From Calycina herbarum (Eukaryota; Ascomycota; Leotiomycetes; Helotiales; Pezizellaceae), in assembly GCA_001414485.1 (NCBI GenBank), contig LLEY01000003.1, positions 248,001-312,000 on the forward strand: DNA of 64,000 nucleotides, given 5' to 3'. The notes beneath the pieces are model-generated. The model worked only from the letters and a program-made list of their open reading frames with translations, did no database searches and was not told the DNA's origin. Below, one piece after another: positions 35,917 through 46,908 of the stretch; the stretch's first letter is position 1; the number at the start of each line of letters is the position of its first letter. Made by a program: the position numbers and the translations under genes.

Positions 35917-36684
35917 TCCCATTCTTTCAACGGATTTCGAACAATGGGGTTTAATTCTTCGAGATGTTCTAGGTTAATCGCCATCCATTCTTCGACTTGA
36001 TCTCGGATAATGGTCTTTCATTTCTTTCCACTGCTTTCGGACAACGACATTCATCCTTTTCTTTTCCCTCTCCCTCACAGGTAGGAGAATGAGGGAGACC
36101 ATTCTCCTACCCCTTCCCTCAAAAATTATCACAAATACCCCTCAATCACTCACTCAGTCATGAACAAAAGCATTGAGTTTTAAACTGACACTACACAATA
36201 TCACTACATTCCCCTAGCAAGTTTTCATTTCTCTTCATCGTCCCCTTTCCCCCCAGTTACGGAAACGATTACGGAGTACGAGCATTGATGGGTCGTCAAT
36301 CACAATGAAATATCTTTTTTTTTGAATACATATGTCTTGTTTTGTGATAGCGAATGTGAAATGATTAAATTTTTCGGTTATTTTAAAGGGAGCTGGATGG
36401 GTTTGGTAGGGAGTGTTGGTGTGGGGAGTATTAAATTTACACATGGAGAGCGGGAGAGGGTATGTAGTTTTACGTCTTTGGTATTGATTCTCGAGGAAAG
36501 AGTTGTATATACAAAAAATAAGAAAGAAGACCCGACCAGTATATCCTAGATCAAGGAGAGAAGCAATTAAGAGGAGATACTAAAAGTAATATATGCCAAA
36601 CAAATCCTACATGCCCCCTTCTTCCCCAAACATGTAACCACCCGACTTCATTCCATCGTAGCTCATGGGTTGTGGAAGAAAGAT
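35917..36684. other. Convergent intergenic stretch with GGACAAT-type repeats
   Basis: The first 150 bases hold TTTCGAACAATGG (near 35936), TCTCGGATAATGG (near 36001) and TTTCGGACAACG (near 36037), the same motif as in nearby introns. The rest shows nothing specific. Confidence 0.5.
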
Positions 36685-37597
36685 CTAAGCAAAGCGTGCT
36701 GCTTTGCCTTTACTCTCGTTTTGATGAGAGCGCAAGGGGAGTTGACGATCGAGGGTGTTGAAGGCGAGAGTTCGTGGGGTGTAAGGTACGGAATTTGGGT
36801 TCACGCGGACGTTGGTTTCGGATCCGTTGTCTGACCCGTTTCCTCCTTTCATCTGCATCTCGTCCACGTCGACTTTATCGGCGGCTCTTTGAGCTGCGGA
36901 TGGGAAGCAAGACCAGATTGAGAGAACGAGGTTTGCCACGAAGATCACACTGGAGTTTTATCAGCGGTGTTGGAATAAAGAAGAGAAGGGAATGCTTACA
37001 GCATGACGACTGTTACTGCGAATGTTCCCTTTGCCATCAAACAATAATGGCGGATCTTTCCTTCAGGTGCAAAGTCACAGCTCTTGGAGATGTACCAGGC
37101 TGTACTTGATGGTCTCTTTGGGTCTGAGTTGTCTGATCCCGCTTGCCCGTAAACGCTTGCGGCGTATAATCCAACAAGTACTGCGTTTGTGATTGCTGAT
37201 AGAATTGGATACCAGATGTGTAGGGAGAACATGATGACCTTGACGATCATGATGAACATGGATAAGACTGATATCGCGATGTTGAAGTCGGTTAAGCTGG
37301 AGTACAGTTAGAACATTATTGCAGAGCAATTTCGACGTCTTCTACTTACGCCTGTGACCAGACAAAAGGGGTTGTTGGTATGGGCCGGTGATTCGCATAG
37401 GCGTAGAGGATTTGCTTTGGACTCGAGTTGAAGCCATTATCTGCGCCCACCTGCCACAAGGCGGTCCGGAATAAGTTTGGAGCAGCGATTCCGAACAAGG
37501 CCAACGCTGCTACGGTTCCTCCCAACTCGACCAAGAAGAAACTGAGCAAAACCTTGGGATATCTCCATTTCCAGGCAATGTGAGGCATTCCGACCAT
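36685..37597 (-). CDS. Four-helix membrane protein (MARVEL-like topology)
   Basis: Spliced as 37597..37350, 37296..37000, 36949..36685 on the minus strand, giving 269 residues. The chosen ATG has strong context (CAATCATGG) and gives MVGMPHIAWKWRYPK; an in-frame ATG at 37660 would add 21 residues. Four hydrophobic segments are visible: VLLSFFLVELGGTVAALALFG, FNIAISVLSMFIMIVKVIMF plus the adjacent WYPILSAITNAVLVGLYAAS, and VTVVMLVIFVANLVLSIWS. A loop with three Cys (SCDF...HYC) precedes the last helix. The C-terminal 75 residues are polar and probably cytoplasmic. The topology and fungal style suggest a plasma-membrane protein of the MARVEL-like kind, but I recognise no diagnostic motif. Introns are 53 and 50 bp. 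Confidence 0.8.
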
Positions 37598-40195
37598 GAT
37601 TGCTGAGTGTGCTGACTTCCGGGTATCTCGATCAACGATGATTCGGAAGAAGAGGAACAATGTCTCTCTGGAGTCTGGTGGGTTATGGAATGGGATATGA
37701 GATCGAATGGCCGCAGGCGCAAAGGTAGTTCGATGTCGAGTTGTCGACGTCGTCGTCGGGCGAGAGCTTCACATTGACAGTCGAGTTCTCTCGAGGGAGG
37801 CTTTGCTGTGGGCGGCGCCCCATTATGAACAGAACATCCTTTCAATGGCTGACGGTTCTTTGGGGTTGCAGGAGCAGGCGCCCAATAGGCGGGCGACGAC
37901 GTGATTGGGAAGAAGAGCGCTTACATGCAGATGTGCCGATGTGAAAGGGACGCAGTGAAGCCAATCAGGAAGTGAGTATGGGGTGTTGTGAAAGAACGCT
38001 TGTCCCAAAGGGGTTGTTGGGGTCTGGATATTCAGGCATCAAAGCTTCATCACAAGGCACTCAGAAGTGGAGCTCAACAGCGCCACCCCACCCAACCGAG
38101 TCGCCCACATTTCATCCCTCCCCTCCTCCCCTCCCCTCCCTCCTCCCCTCTCCTCTTCCCTCCTCCCCTCTCCTCTTCCCTCCTCTTCCCTCCTCTTCCC
38201 TTCCCACTGCCGATCTTAAGATTGTATGTTCCCATTTCATTCCCGACTGTTCGTTTTAACGCTGCGCAGTGTGATGGTTTGATAACAAAACGTCGTGATA
38301 CCCCCATCGCATGATTCCCATTCCCACCATCCATCGGGGCGGTTGCGTAGATGTTGATGTTGATGTTGATGTTGCACCCCGAAATCTAGCGTGTTTGATG
38401 CAAGCGCTCACGAAATCCTCTCTCCTCTCCCCTCCCTCTCCCGTCAGCAAAGGCCCTCTCGACGCATCTTCAGCATCTGACATTTCTTCATAATCATGGC
38501 CAAACCCACCACCCAAAAGCCGGCTGGTCCACCTGGGATTTATTCCGAGAATAATTACTTGCATAACGCCAGTATGGGAAAAGCTTCGTGTGCCCGCACT
38601 GTCAGCATCTCCATCAGCATCGCCTGGTTAAATTCCACCCTACCCCAACCTATCATCCCTCGAATGCTCACAGGGAGGGCAGTAATCTGCATACCATACC
38701 ACCTCCCGCTCAAAGCAGCCATTCCAAATCAATTCTTCGCACTTGAGCTCTGCCCATTGGCTTAAATGCTGCCACAGCCGTGGTAGCGAGGGGGATTTCG
38801 TACCCCCTTCTCCCTCTTTCTTCCACGCTTTTTATAGCTCCAGGTGGGCTGCAGCTCGAGCTCCAGGTACGGACTGAGATCGTACGGAGAGCTCCCTCTT
38901 TGAGCCGCTCTGACTCCATACCACAGCTTCGTTTCGCAGCTATTTGGTCTTGGCTTTGCTCATCTTTCATTGAGGCGCTCGCGTACCTTGTTTGAGGGGG
39001 CCAAGAATAACTCTTGCTATGTAAAAAGTCCCTGCCCGGTGGTGGAGGAGAGAACATTGGTACTCGGGTCGAGAAAGTAGTGGTAAGCATTATATCTATA
39101 TTCGAGAATACTTCTTCGATCCCTTTGATTCCATGAAGGGACCATGGATGTAACGAGATATTCGGCATGCTTTCCCAGGTTCCTACTCGAAATACTACAG
39201 AGAAAGAGCATCCAGTACGAGCAACAATGTAGCCCCAGACAATCTTTTGGTGACGGGGCATCTGACTCTCTGGGCCATGGCTCATGATTGTAGTAATTTT
39301 ACAAGAGAAAATGCTTGCTTTGGTATTTCTCTTGGCCATGCACGGAGAGTGGAGAGAGTTCCATCACGAGGCTGCTGGGCAAGTACTCCAGCTTCGGTAC
39401 ATCGTGGCCCAAGACATCATGGTAGACTGGAGAGCTTTCCGATATTCTAGCAAACTGAGCTTTCTGCCACTTGTCAGAAACTTAACTGGGCCTAGAGGAA
39501 GTCTTGAAGAGTTAGGGCTTACTCCGTCACCCACCAAGCGTTGTGGCCATGGTGCTCCCACCGCTTTTAGACGACTTTTGGCGCGCCAGACCTCGAGTAT
39601 CGTGACGACAACTTCTTCGATTCAGTACTCCGTAAGGTTAGGCTTAGAATACCATCTGCGTAAACACGTTATAATCAATCCCAAAGTTTCGTTCAGAATA
39701 ATCGCGCACTGCTGGTCCTAAAACCCTCCACCTCCCCCCCCCGCGATTCCATTTTCAATGACAAGAAATCGTATATATGGGGATGGCGAAGGGGGGTTGT
39801 TCTCTGGAGGCAGGGCCCGTGCGTCGTGACGGCGCGACGACGACGTTGAGTTGAGAGGGCAGGAGCGACGAGCACGTAGAGGGAAGGCGACACCGAGGGC
39901 CTCTGTTTCCTTGAAGCACTTCTATCTTGCGCCCTTCTACTTTCCAGCAGGCCGTTGCTCTGCTGAGGCTGAAGCTGAGGGAAGGAGGGGCCTCGTCATC
40001 TCAATTCTCAATTGAAGAGCAATGTTCCCCGCCCTCGCGCTTTCCTAAATCCTCTCGTTCCCCCAAGTGAGAGGCGGTGGTGTCCCGTGGGTCATTGACC
40101 TGGTGTATGTTTTATATTCATTTGGACGAACCGACTTTGTATATCATCATTCAGTTCTCTGGTTATGCATACATCACTTAATCCATACGAATACA
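37598..40195. other. Intergenic stretch with a polypyrimidine tract
   Basis: Holds the upstream regions of two divergent genes. A C/T-only tract lies at 38115-38208 and a TGATGT hexamer run at about 38346-38376. Overlapping open frames between 38710 and 39721 on both strands lack motifs and are not called. Confidence 0.5.
38115..38208 (+). repeat. Polypyrimidine tract with 10- and 20-bp periodic units
   Basis: About 90 bases of C and T only. A TCCTCCCCTCTCCTCTTCCC unit occurs twice in tandem, followed by two TCCTCTTCCC half-units. Confidence 0.85.
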
Positions 40196-41434
40196 ATGTC
40201 ACGACCACCAACTTACACCCACATCGAACGTCTTCCCGAGGAACTCCTTCGTTTCGTCCTCTTGGAAATAGATTCCCTCCCATCATTATACAAGCTCATA
40301 CAAGCTATCCCACTTGTCGCCCATTCATGCATAGCGATATTCGACGAGCTTGTTGGCAGCATACTCGAGAGATCCATAGACGAGGAGTTGCAATGCTATC
40401 TTTTTGCTGTCGTCGAATCTCAAGACGAGGCCCAAGCTGCTGGTGGCATGGGCAGACATGAAATTCAAGACTTTCTCCAAACGCACTTTGAATATGCCAA
40501 TACAGTTACAATTCCAGCTGGGATACCACGCTCGCTGCACACAATTGCATACATGGCCAACGTCCTCGAGGCAGTGGATCATTTCTCAAAGCTACTTCCC
40601 GAAATATGGTCCTTCTGCGGTTGTATCGGTTTATTCCGCCGACCAATTCTCCCCTTGACAATGTGGAAAGACAAGTACCGCCTCCGTCGCGCTCTCTTTC
40701 GCTTTCAACTCTACTGTGAACTCTTCCACAAACCCGGCGATGACAACCCACACCATATCGCTTCAAAATGGGGATGGGAGGACAATTGGGATGCACAAGA
40801 ACTCTTCTGGCTGCGCTACGAATGGTGGGAAGTAGAGGAAGTCAAAAGCATATACTACACCCTACATTTTCACCTCGACTGTCAATCCAAGTCAACCTCC
40901 CCCATTCTCCCTCCCGATTGTGAAAGAGAGCCCACCACCCCTCCTCTCTCCATTAGAGGTCTCCCAACCCTCCACGCCACCCTCACAGCAAAATGCCCAC
41001 TCTTTTCAACCCCGTTCCAAAAAGCCTACCTCCAAATCTTCCTCCAGCGACCCTTCTCCGGCTTCCGCATCACCGACCCCGAAGACCACGGCCACTTTTC
41101 GCAAGGACGAATCCCGAATCTGTTCCACGATCCAATTCCTTTCCCCACGTATCGTACTGGGCCGATGAGAAGATGGGAACCCAGTCCCTTCCCGGGTGTT
41201 ACCTTGAAACAACTTTGTATTGCGACTTATGGATGTAATACTGTTCCCATCGAAGTGGAGAGGTTGAACACTACAGCGAAGAGACGACAGGTTCTGAGGT
41301 ATCTCGGATGGTGTTTCTGGGAGAGAAAGGATTTGGCGGAGTGGGCTTTTTTTGGGGCGGGCTTGGGGGATTTTAGGAGGAAGAGGGGGAATGACAGTTG
41401 GTTTTATGATAGTGAAGTTGAGGATGGCCCTTGA
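40196..41434 (+). CDS. F-box-like protein, unknown target
   Basis: A single exon of 412 residues; the ATG at 40196 gives MSRPPTYTHIERLPEELLRFVL. The open frame extends upstream but contains no better start. Residues 12-60 (LPEELLRFVLLEIDSLPSLYKLIQAIPLV) have the pattern of the fungal F-box-like domain. The rest is alpha-rich, with Trp-rich segments (WGWEDNWDAQELFWLRYEWW) typical of large ascomycete families of uncharacterised F-box-like proteins. A role as a substrate adaptor of an SCF ubiquitin ligase is possible, but such families often diverge from canonical F-boxes. No membrane segment or signal peptide. Confidence 0.8.
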   Translation: MSRPPTYTHIERLPEELLRFVLLEIDSLPSLYKLIQAIPLVAHSCIAIFDELVGSILERSIDEELQCYLFAVVESQDEAQAAGGMGRHEIQDFLQTHFEYANTVTIPAGIPRSLHTIAYMANVLEAVDHFSKLLPEIWSFCGCIGLFRRPILPLTMWKDKYRLRRALFRFQLYCELFHKPGDDNPHHIASKWGWEDNWDAQELFWLRYEWWEVEEVKSIYYTLHFHLDCQSKSTSPILPPDCEREPTTPPLSIRGLPTLHATLTAKCPLFSTPFQKAYLQIFLQRPFSGFRITDPEDHGHFSQGRIPNLFHDPIPFPTYRTGPMRRWEPSPFPGVTLKQLCIATYGCNTVPIEVERLNTTAKRRQVLRYLGWCFWERKDLAEWAFFGAGLGDFRRKRGNDSWFYDSEVEDGP

Positions 41435-42811
41435 TTTGGAGAGAGGGGTGGAGCGATTGTTTTGTTTATATAAGGAGAGATGAAGCTCGAAGGGTGGATG
41501 GAGTGTTTGACACTGGGCAATACTTATTGTCTTCTGTACTAGCGAGGAGATAAGGGTAGTCAATCACTGTTCTTTCTTTCACTTTTTCAAAGTAGCGTTT
41601 GTCAAAATTCAGAATTGATAATAATGGTTTTCGCTTGTCGTTCTCCATCACACCCCTTGATACCAAAGAAGTACTTGTCACATCCAGTATGTTGGTGCGC
41701 TGCTCGAGACAACAAAAGTTATGCTTACGACGGGCTACCTTCGTACATCTCAGTGTGTAGAATTTAGCACCTAAGTATATGCTTTCCTTCTCTCTCCAAA
41801 CCCTGAAATCCTTTCCGGTGGTAAGAGAGATTTCGACGATGGACGAGTAATCTTTCAAAAGCATATTTGTTTTTGTTTGTGTTTTTGTATCGCGGAAGGG
41901 CCTGTATGTGAACACAAGTATTCTGGCGAGATAGAATCCCGAAGGTCGGAAGTAGTTTACTTTGCTGTTGTTGAAGTGTGCACCTGCATGAAGAGATTTG
42001 TCTTTACTCCTCGTTCTCAACTATAACCTTAAGTCCAACCAAAAACCTGGCTTTGCTAACACTGAGTTAGCAAAATGGTAAAATGCCACCAGAGCCTTGA
42101 TATACAAGTGTTTGGACTTGAAAAAATACCTCAAGCTGTAATCTACCTCACTCTCACTGCGCAATCGTGAATCCTTCAGAACTCAAATATATAATAAGTA
42201 GTTTTTGAGTTTATAATAAGAGCTAAAAGAAGAAGAATTCTGCTATAACCTAGGCGCTAGTCATTTGGTATATAATCCCGACAAAGGAAAGTTAGCTATG
42301 CTAATACCTTGAGTAGATAATAAGTTATATTGGCGATTTAAAGTAAATAATAAAGAAGGATTATACTACACTAGTAAGAATCTGAGATAGCTACAATAGT
42401 CAATTAGGATTATTATAAATATCACTTTCTAGGGCAGGTCTTTAAAGTCCTCGTAGAGCTTATAAGATCTCTTCATCGTAGTGAAATCGAAAGTCTTTGA
42501 AGTTTAAGCTTTCAAGCTTTCAATCATAATACCAAGATGCATATAAGTAGCTCAAATAACCAGTGAACATGAAACGTTATAGGAATAACCTGGGGTAGGG
42601 AGATACTCCGAAGATACTCCTTCTATGTTAGCGGATTTTGAGTAGATAAATATTGTTTGGCCCTGTGCAGAAGAGTTAGTTTCTGATCAACAACACCACA
42701 CTCTTTATCACAACGCCTTTCCATCAGCTTGTTGCTTTCAAAGCCAGCTTTGAAGCAAACATCAAGACTTCGGCTTAGACTGTTCCCATCTGCAGACAGT
42801 GCATCCGTATC
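41435..42811. other. Intergenic stretch with a direct-repeat arm and AT-rich relic
   Basis: 41702-42005 is one arm of a direct repeat shared with 45373-45682. It lies within an open minus-strand frame (41466-42020, 184 codons) whose status is unclear. 42180-42560 is AT-rich and looks like a degraded element. Confidence 0.5.
41702..42005. repeat. Diverged direct repeat, left copy
   Basis: ACAAAAGTTATGCTTACGAC, TTCGTACATCTC, TTAGCACCTAAGTATATGCTTTC and TAAGAGAGATTTCGA occur in the same order near 45375-45500 with scattered differences. The similarity continues to the GTGCACCTGCATGA / GTGCGTACCTACATGA segment. Confidence 0.75.
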
Positions 42812-44279
42812 ATGGCTTCGGACAGTCGACCACCCGCAGAAAGTGCACCCGAGACAGTGAATCGACGACCTCGGGAGGATCTCTCAGGCATGCCGTCTAG
42901 CAATCAAGTGCCATCGGTAATTCTAACCTTATATACATAGAACCGGGGGTACATGCTGATCAAGATTTTTAGTTCGTCCACTCTCTCTTCAAATTCGCCC
43001 AAGATCCACAACCAACCCCGGTGCAACGTGTATGGGAAAAATTGTTGGCCTCAATCATGGATCACCCTGAAGTAACACACAAGATATTGACTGCGACAAA
43101 AGAGGGGAAGCTACAAGACTTCCAGGACAACTTCCGATCAATCTACAATCACTACAACGCAAACCTAAAGAACGTCGATTATCAACACCATAACGCCCGC
43201 CAAGAAAACAGCCACCACACGGCAGAGTACGACAAAACTGTTGATTGCCTGCTCTCTTTCTCGAATTACCACAAAGCAGAAGTGAAGATGTATCTCACAC
43301 AACTCCGCTCGATCCGAGACGAAAGAATCAATAACATCGATTTCAACAGCAAGGATGCGACTGAGAAGATGAGCGAGATTGCAGCAAGCCACCATAGCGA
43401 TATCCATAACTTGGTCAAACAGCACATCAATCAACTGGAAATCTCAGGTGGTTTTACCAACAAAAATGGAAACGCGTATGAGATTGAATGCCCCTGGTTT
43501 GCCTTCAGAACACTCGAGCCACTCAGCTTGGATATCAATAGGCTTTCTGATCACATTGTAATTGGCATTACAGTGGTATTCTCTGTGGTGGGCTCTACTT
43601 ATGTTATTGTAAATGTATTGCAACTTTTTCCTTTAATGTATTCATCAAAAGCTAAACATCATCTAGTACAAACAACCAGCATCCAACCCACCTGGTAATT
43701 CAGGTTCAGCTCTACCAATGTCCGAAACACCTTCCGATGCGACGCCTCCCTCCCCACCCAAGCCACACAACCCACCGCTATCATCCGGCCAAGGGCTCCT
43801 TAACAAGGCTGCTGGAGCTCGACAGTTGCACACCGTGGTGGCAAATCGTTCGAGTAGTAAAGCAAGCATATTGACTTGTTTAGACAACGCTAGTCTTAGC
43901 ACTGTCAAAGGTAGATTTACTAGCCATGCTAGCAAATCCAACATCACTGGCGGTGTAAATGCCCCAGTCCGTACCTTGAAGGTTTGCTTTTCTCCTTTCC
44001 TTTTCAAGTTGAGCAATAACTGATGATTAAAACAAGAGAATGGACTTTGAGCATAAGGACCCACGCATGAAGTTTGTGCAACGATATCAGAAGCCTACAC
44101 CACTAGCACCAAGCATTCCACATGCCCGTGCCGTTATGGGAACCACTTCTATGGGAGCCACAGGTATATCTACCCTCTTCCTTTATACTGAATTATACTA
44201 ATTATAGAATATAGGAGCTATTCTCATGCCTACAACAATTAGGCGCGCTTTCGACTTGGCAAAGAGAAAGTTGCACTGA
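42812..44279 (+). CDS. Uncharacterised five-exon protein
   Basis: Spliced as 42812..42916, 42973..43557, 43667..43981, 44037..44163, 44215..44279, giving 398 residues with all junctions in frame. It opens MASDSRPPAESAPE. A helical, His/Glu/Lys-rich middle follows (VWEKLLASIMDHPEVTHKIL and HHNARQENSHHTAEYDK), then a Pro/Ser-rich stretch and a basic C-terminus (TIRRAFDLAKRKLH). The third intron (43558..43666) is open: if unspliced, the protein would stop at 43698 after a membrane-like segment. Splicing is preferred because the donor GTAATT, branch GCTAAAC and acceptor CTAG join two coding-like frames. Family not recognised. Confidence 0.68.
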
Positions 44280-45372
44280 TTTTCATACTGGTCAAGGACT
44301 CTGGCTTTTAAGTAAGCAGGGGAATATTCGTAAGGAAGAACGTGTAAGATTCATCGCATGGATAAGATAGATCCTAGCAGAAAACAAATCTCCTCTCAAT
44401 AATCTTCGTGGCGTGACTTGTAAAAACAAAATCTACTCTCTATGTGGAAATGTAGTGTAACCTGTACCTCAGCATCCGAAATTTGGTAATGATGAAAACT
44501 TCAATGAAAAGCACCCATCTACATGCTAGTGTGTGTTAGACGGTAAAGATACGGAGCAACTTCTTCTTGTCGGTCCGATTTGTCTTGTCATTAATGGGTG
44601 AAAAATATTTTGTTCTGCCCCCAGCTTCACCAGCCGTAAGTTGCTTCCGGATCTCGCCTAATTTCGGACCGTTTTTCATCTCCTTGTTATGTAGGGGTCG
44701 CGATTGCCTACGAGTCTTGGATTAACCCGAGGTCTCATAGTATTCCCGCTAGTAAGAAGTGAATTGGGGTAAGGTAATCTATCGCTCAACCTCTGCTTTT
44801 GTTTAAAGTCCAAGGTATAGCTTCATAACACAGAGTTGCGAACCAGAGGCTTTATCTGTAGAATGGACTATGTGGAGATGATCTGGCGTATTCTGCACAG
44901 TATTGTCTCGTCGATTGAGTTACAGCCTTCGAGAAGGTCTGGTTGAACATTCGACGTCCATTGAAGTTTAGGTCCAAATCGAACCGCTCTCAAATGCTGT
45001 GCTATCTATCAGGCTTTGAGTCTCGAGCATCTTGCTGTCATACGTTACTCTAATTCGTTTTCATTACAGAACCTGGGATTGCTCAGCCCCATTCCCTCAC
45101 CTCGCTTAATACCAAAGTCTTGAACTCAAAGTGTATAGATGTCCTCTGCCTGTCTACAGAAGAACCACTTTGATGAATGTTTCTAAGTCATACTATTAAA
45201 GTATCTTATTTGTTCTAAAATATCTAGGAAAGGTAATTTCAATAATGTTTCCCTTGATATTAATTTTATTTCGAATGTAGAACTAAAAACATATATTTAC
45301 TATTCAAAGTTAACTTTATTCTCCAAAGTGGAAAGTTATTACAAACGCTAGAACCGTAGAGGAAACTAGAAT

Positions 45373-45682
45373 CCCGAGGCGACAAAAGTTATGCTTACGA
45401 CCGACTACCCTCGTACATCTCGTCGTGTAAAATTCAGCACCTAAGTACATACTTTCTTTCTATCTTCAAACTTTGAGCCCGCTCCCGGCAACAAGAGAGA
45501 TTTCGAAGAGAGAGGAAAACATTGAGTAACCTTTTCTAAAAAAGAAAATTGTTTTTGTGTGACCTAGGGGTTATGATAGGAGCCCAATGTTCTCACGACG
45601 TACAAGGATAAATGTCGAAATACTCTTGCTTACTGCTGCTGAAGTGCGTACCTACATGAGAATATCTTCAACTTGCATCTTA
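45373..45682. repeat. Diverged direct repeat, right copy
   Basis: Same-orientation partner of 41702-42005, 3.67 kb away. The minus-strand reading frame that is open in the left copy is interrupted by stops here. Confidence 0.75.
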
Positions 45683-45728
45683 ACGTACCTTGATTCTGGC
45701 TCCGATGATTGGCAGCTTCCTCGTGACT

Positions 45729-46310
45729 AGTTTTTGGCCCCCAAAAGTTACTTGGCTTACGCGAAGTTCAGTAGCGTAACCGCAACTCCTTTTTTTGGCC
45801 CCCAAATATGAAGCTTGGCTTAGTCGATAATTTGATAGCTTACGCGCGACTCTCCCTCACTCCCCAAGTGCGAATCCCCAGCCCTCGCCATTTTCTACCA
45901 CACACCATCAAGAAAACGCCTCAACAGATGCGATGTGCCATTCCCAACCACCTCCTTTACTTGATTACACCTCGTACTGTTGTTTCCACCATTGATATAC
46001 CCTCTGAGTAGAAATCAAAAGTATTCGTAGGTAACCTACAAATAGAATGACCAGCAATTCGCAGGCAACCTACCAATAGCACCACAAGCGAAGGTGGCAG
46101 TACTCTGATTTGCTCGATATTTCTTAGCTTACTCAAGAACTGGTAGCTTACTCGTAAGTCTCTGTTTAGCCCCTAAACTTGATGTGGCTTACTTGGCAAC
46201 TGATGGTTGACTCGCTAATCGCGGGCTCACTTGAAAAGTGCTGGCTTACTCGATGTTTGGTAGCTTACTACCAAAAAGTTCGAGTTACACCAAAACTTGA
46301 AGTTTTACCT
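45729..46310 (+). repeat. Degenerate repeat field, GGCCCCCAAA...TTGGCTTAC units
   Basis: TTTTTGGCCCCCAAAAGTTA (near 45733), TTTTTTTGGCCCCCAAATAT (near 45790) and TTTAGCCCCTAAACTTGA (near 46165) are each followed 5-15 bases later by TTGGCTTAC or TGGCTTAC. Many further AGCTTACTCG variants follow to about 46270. Two 22-bp direct copies (TTCGTAGGTAACCTACAAATAG and TTCGCAGGCAACCTACCAATAG) lie at 46024 and 46058. Confidence 0.6.
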
Positions 46311-46908
46311 CGGTAAATAACTAGGAGTATCATATTGCTTGGACATTGTAGTTAATTGTTCACAGGCTTTAACTGCTTCTCTTGAAATATAAGTTCTTCA
46401 GGAGTCAAAAAAGAGGATTAATTTCTTGATATTCCTAGCTGCGAGATCACCAATTCTCCGCCAAATAGAGAGAGATGAGAGTGTTGCGGTCAAGTTTGTT
46501 CATTCATTCCTCAAGATAAGATTTTCCTTCAACAACTTAAAATGCCTATGCTTAACACTTATGAACAATTCTCTCCTCCAAGATCCTAATTACTTCTCTC
46601 CTCGCTAACACGTTCCAACGCAAAAGCGCGAGAAATGTTGAGAAACGTCTATTTTTCTGATCAACTTTCTTCAAATGAGGCACCTCTTTACAATTCTTCT
46701 GGCTTAGTGAACCGTCGGAGGGGGTTTGTTAAGGTTAGTAGTATATGTTCTATGGTTTTGCGTGCGGAAGAGAAGTGATTTAATTAGCGTGGAGCTAGCG
46801 TGGAAATATCCAGCGCCGCGAAGCTGAATTTGTAAGAATAATATTCCGTAAGTACCCCAACTGTATGCTCATTTTCCCACTTCCAAGGTCATACTACATA
46901 CGCCAACT

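Larger units (their letters stand above)
44280..46908. other. Intergenic stretch rich in degenerate repeats
   Basis: Contains the right arm of the direct repeat (45373-45682) and a degenerate repeat field at 45729-46310. No supported gene; the short frames at 45808-46011 and 46426-46608 have no motifs. Confidence 0.5.

Noticed and set aside
38710..39721. 209-codon minus and 145-codon plus frames
   Set aside because: No motif, overlapping strands and low-complexity surroundings.
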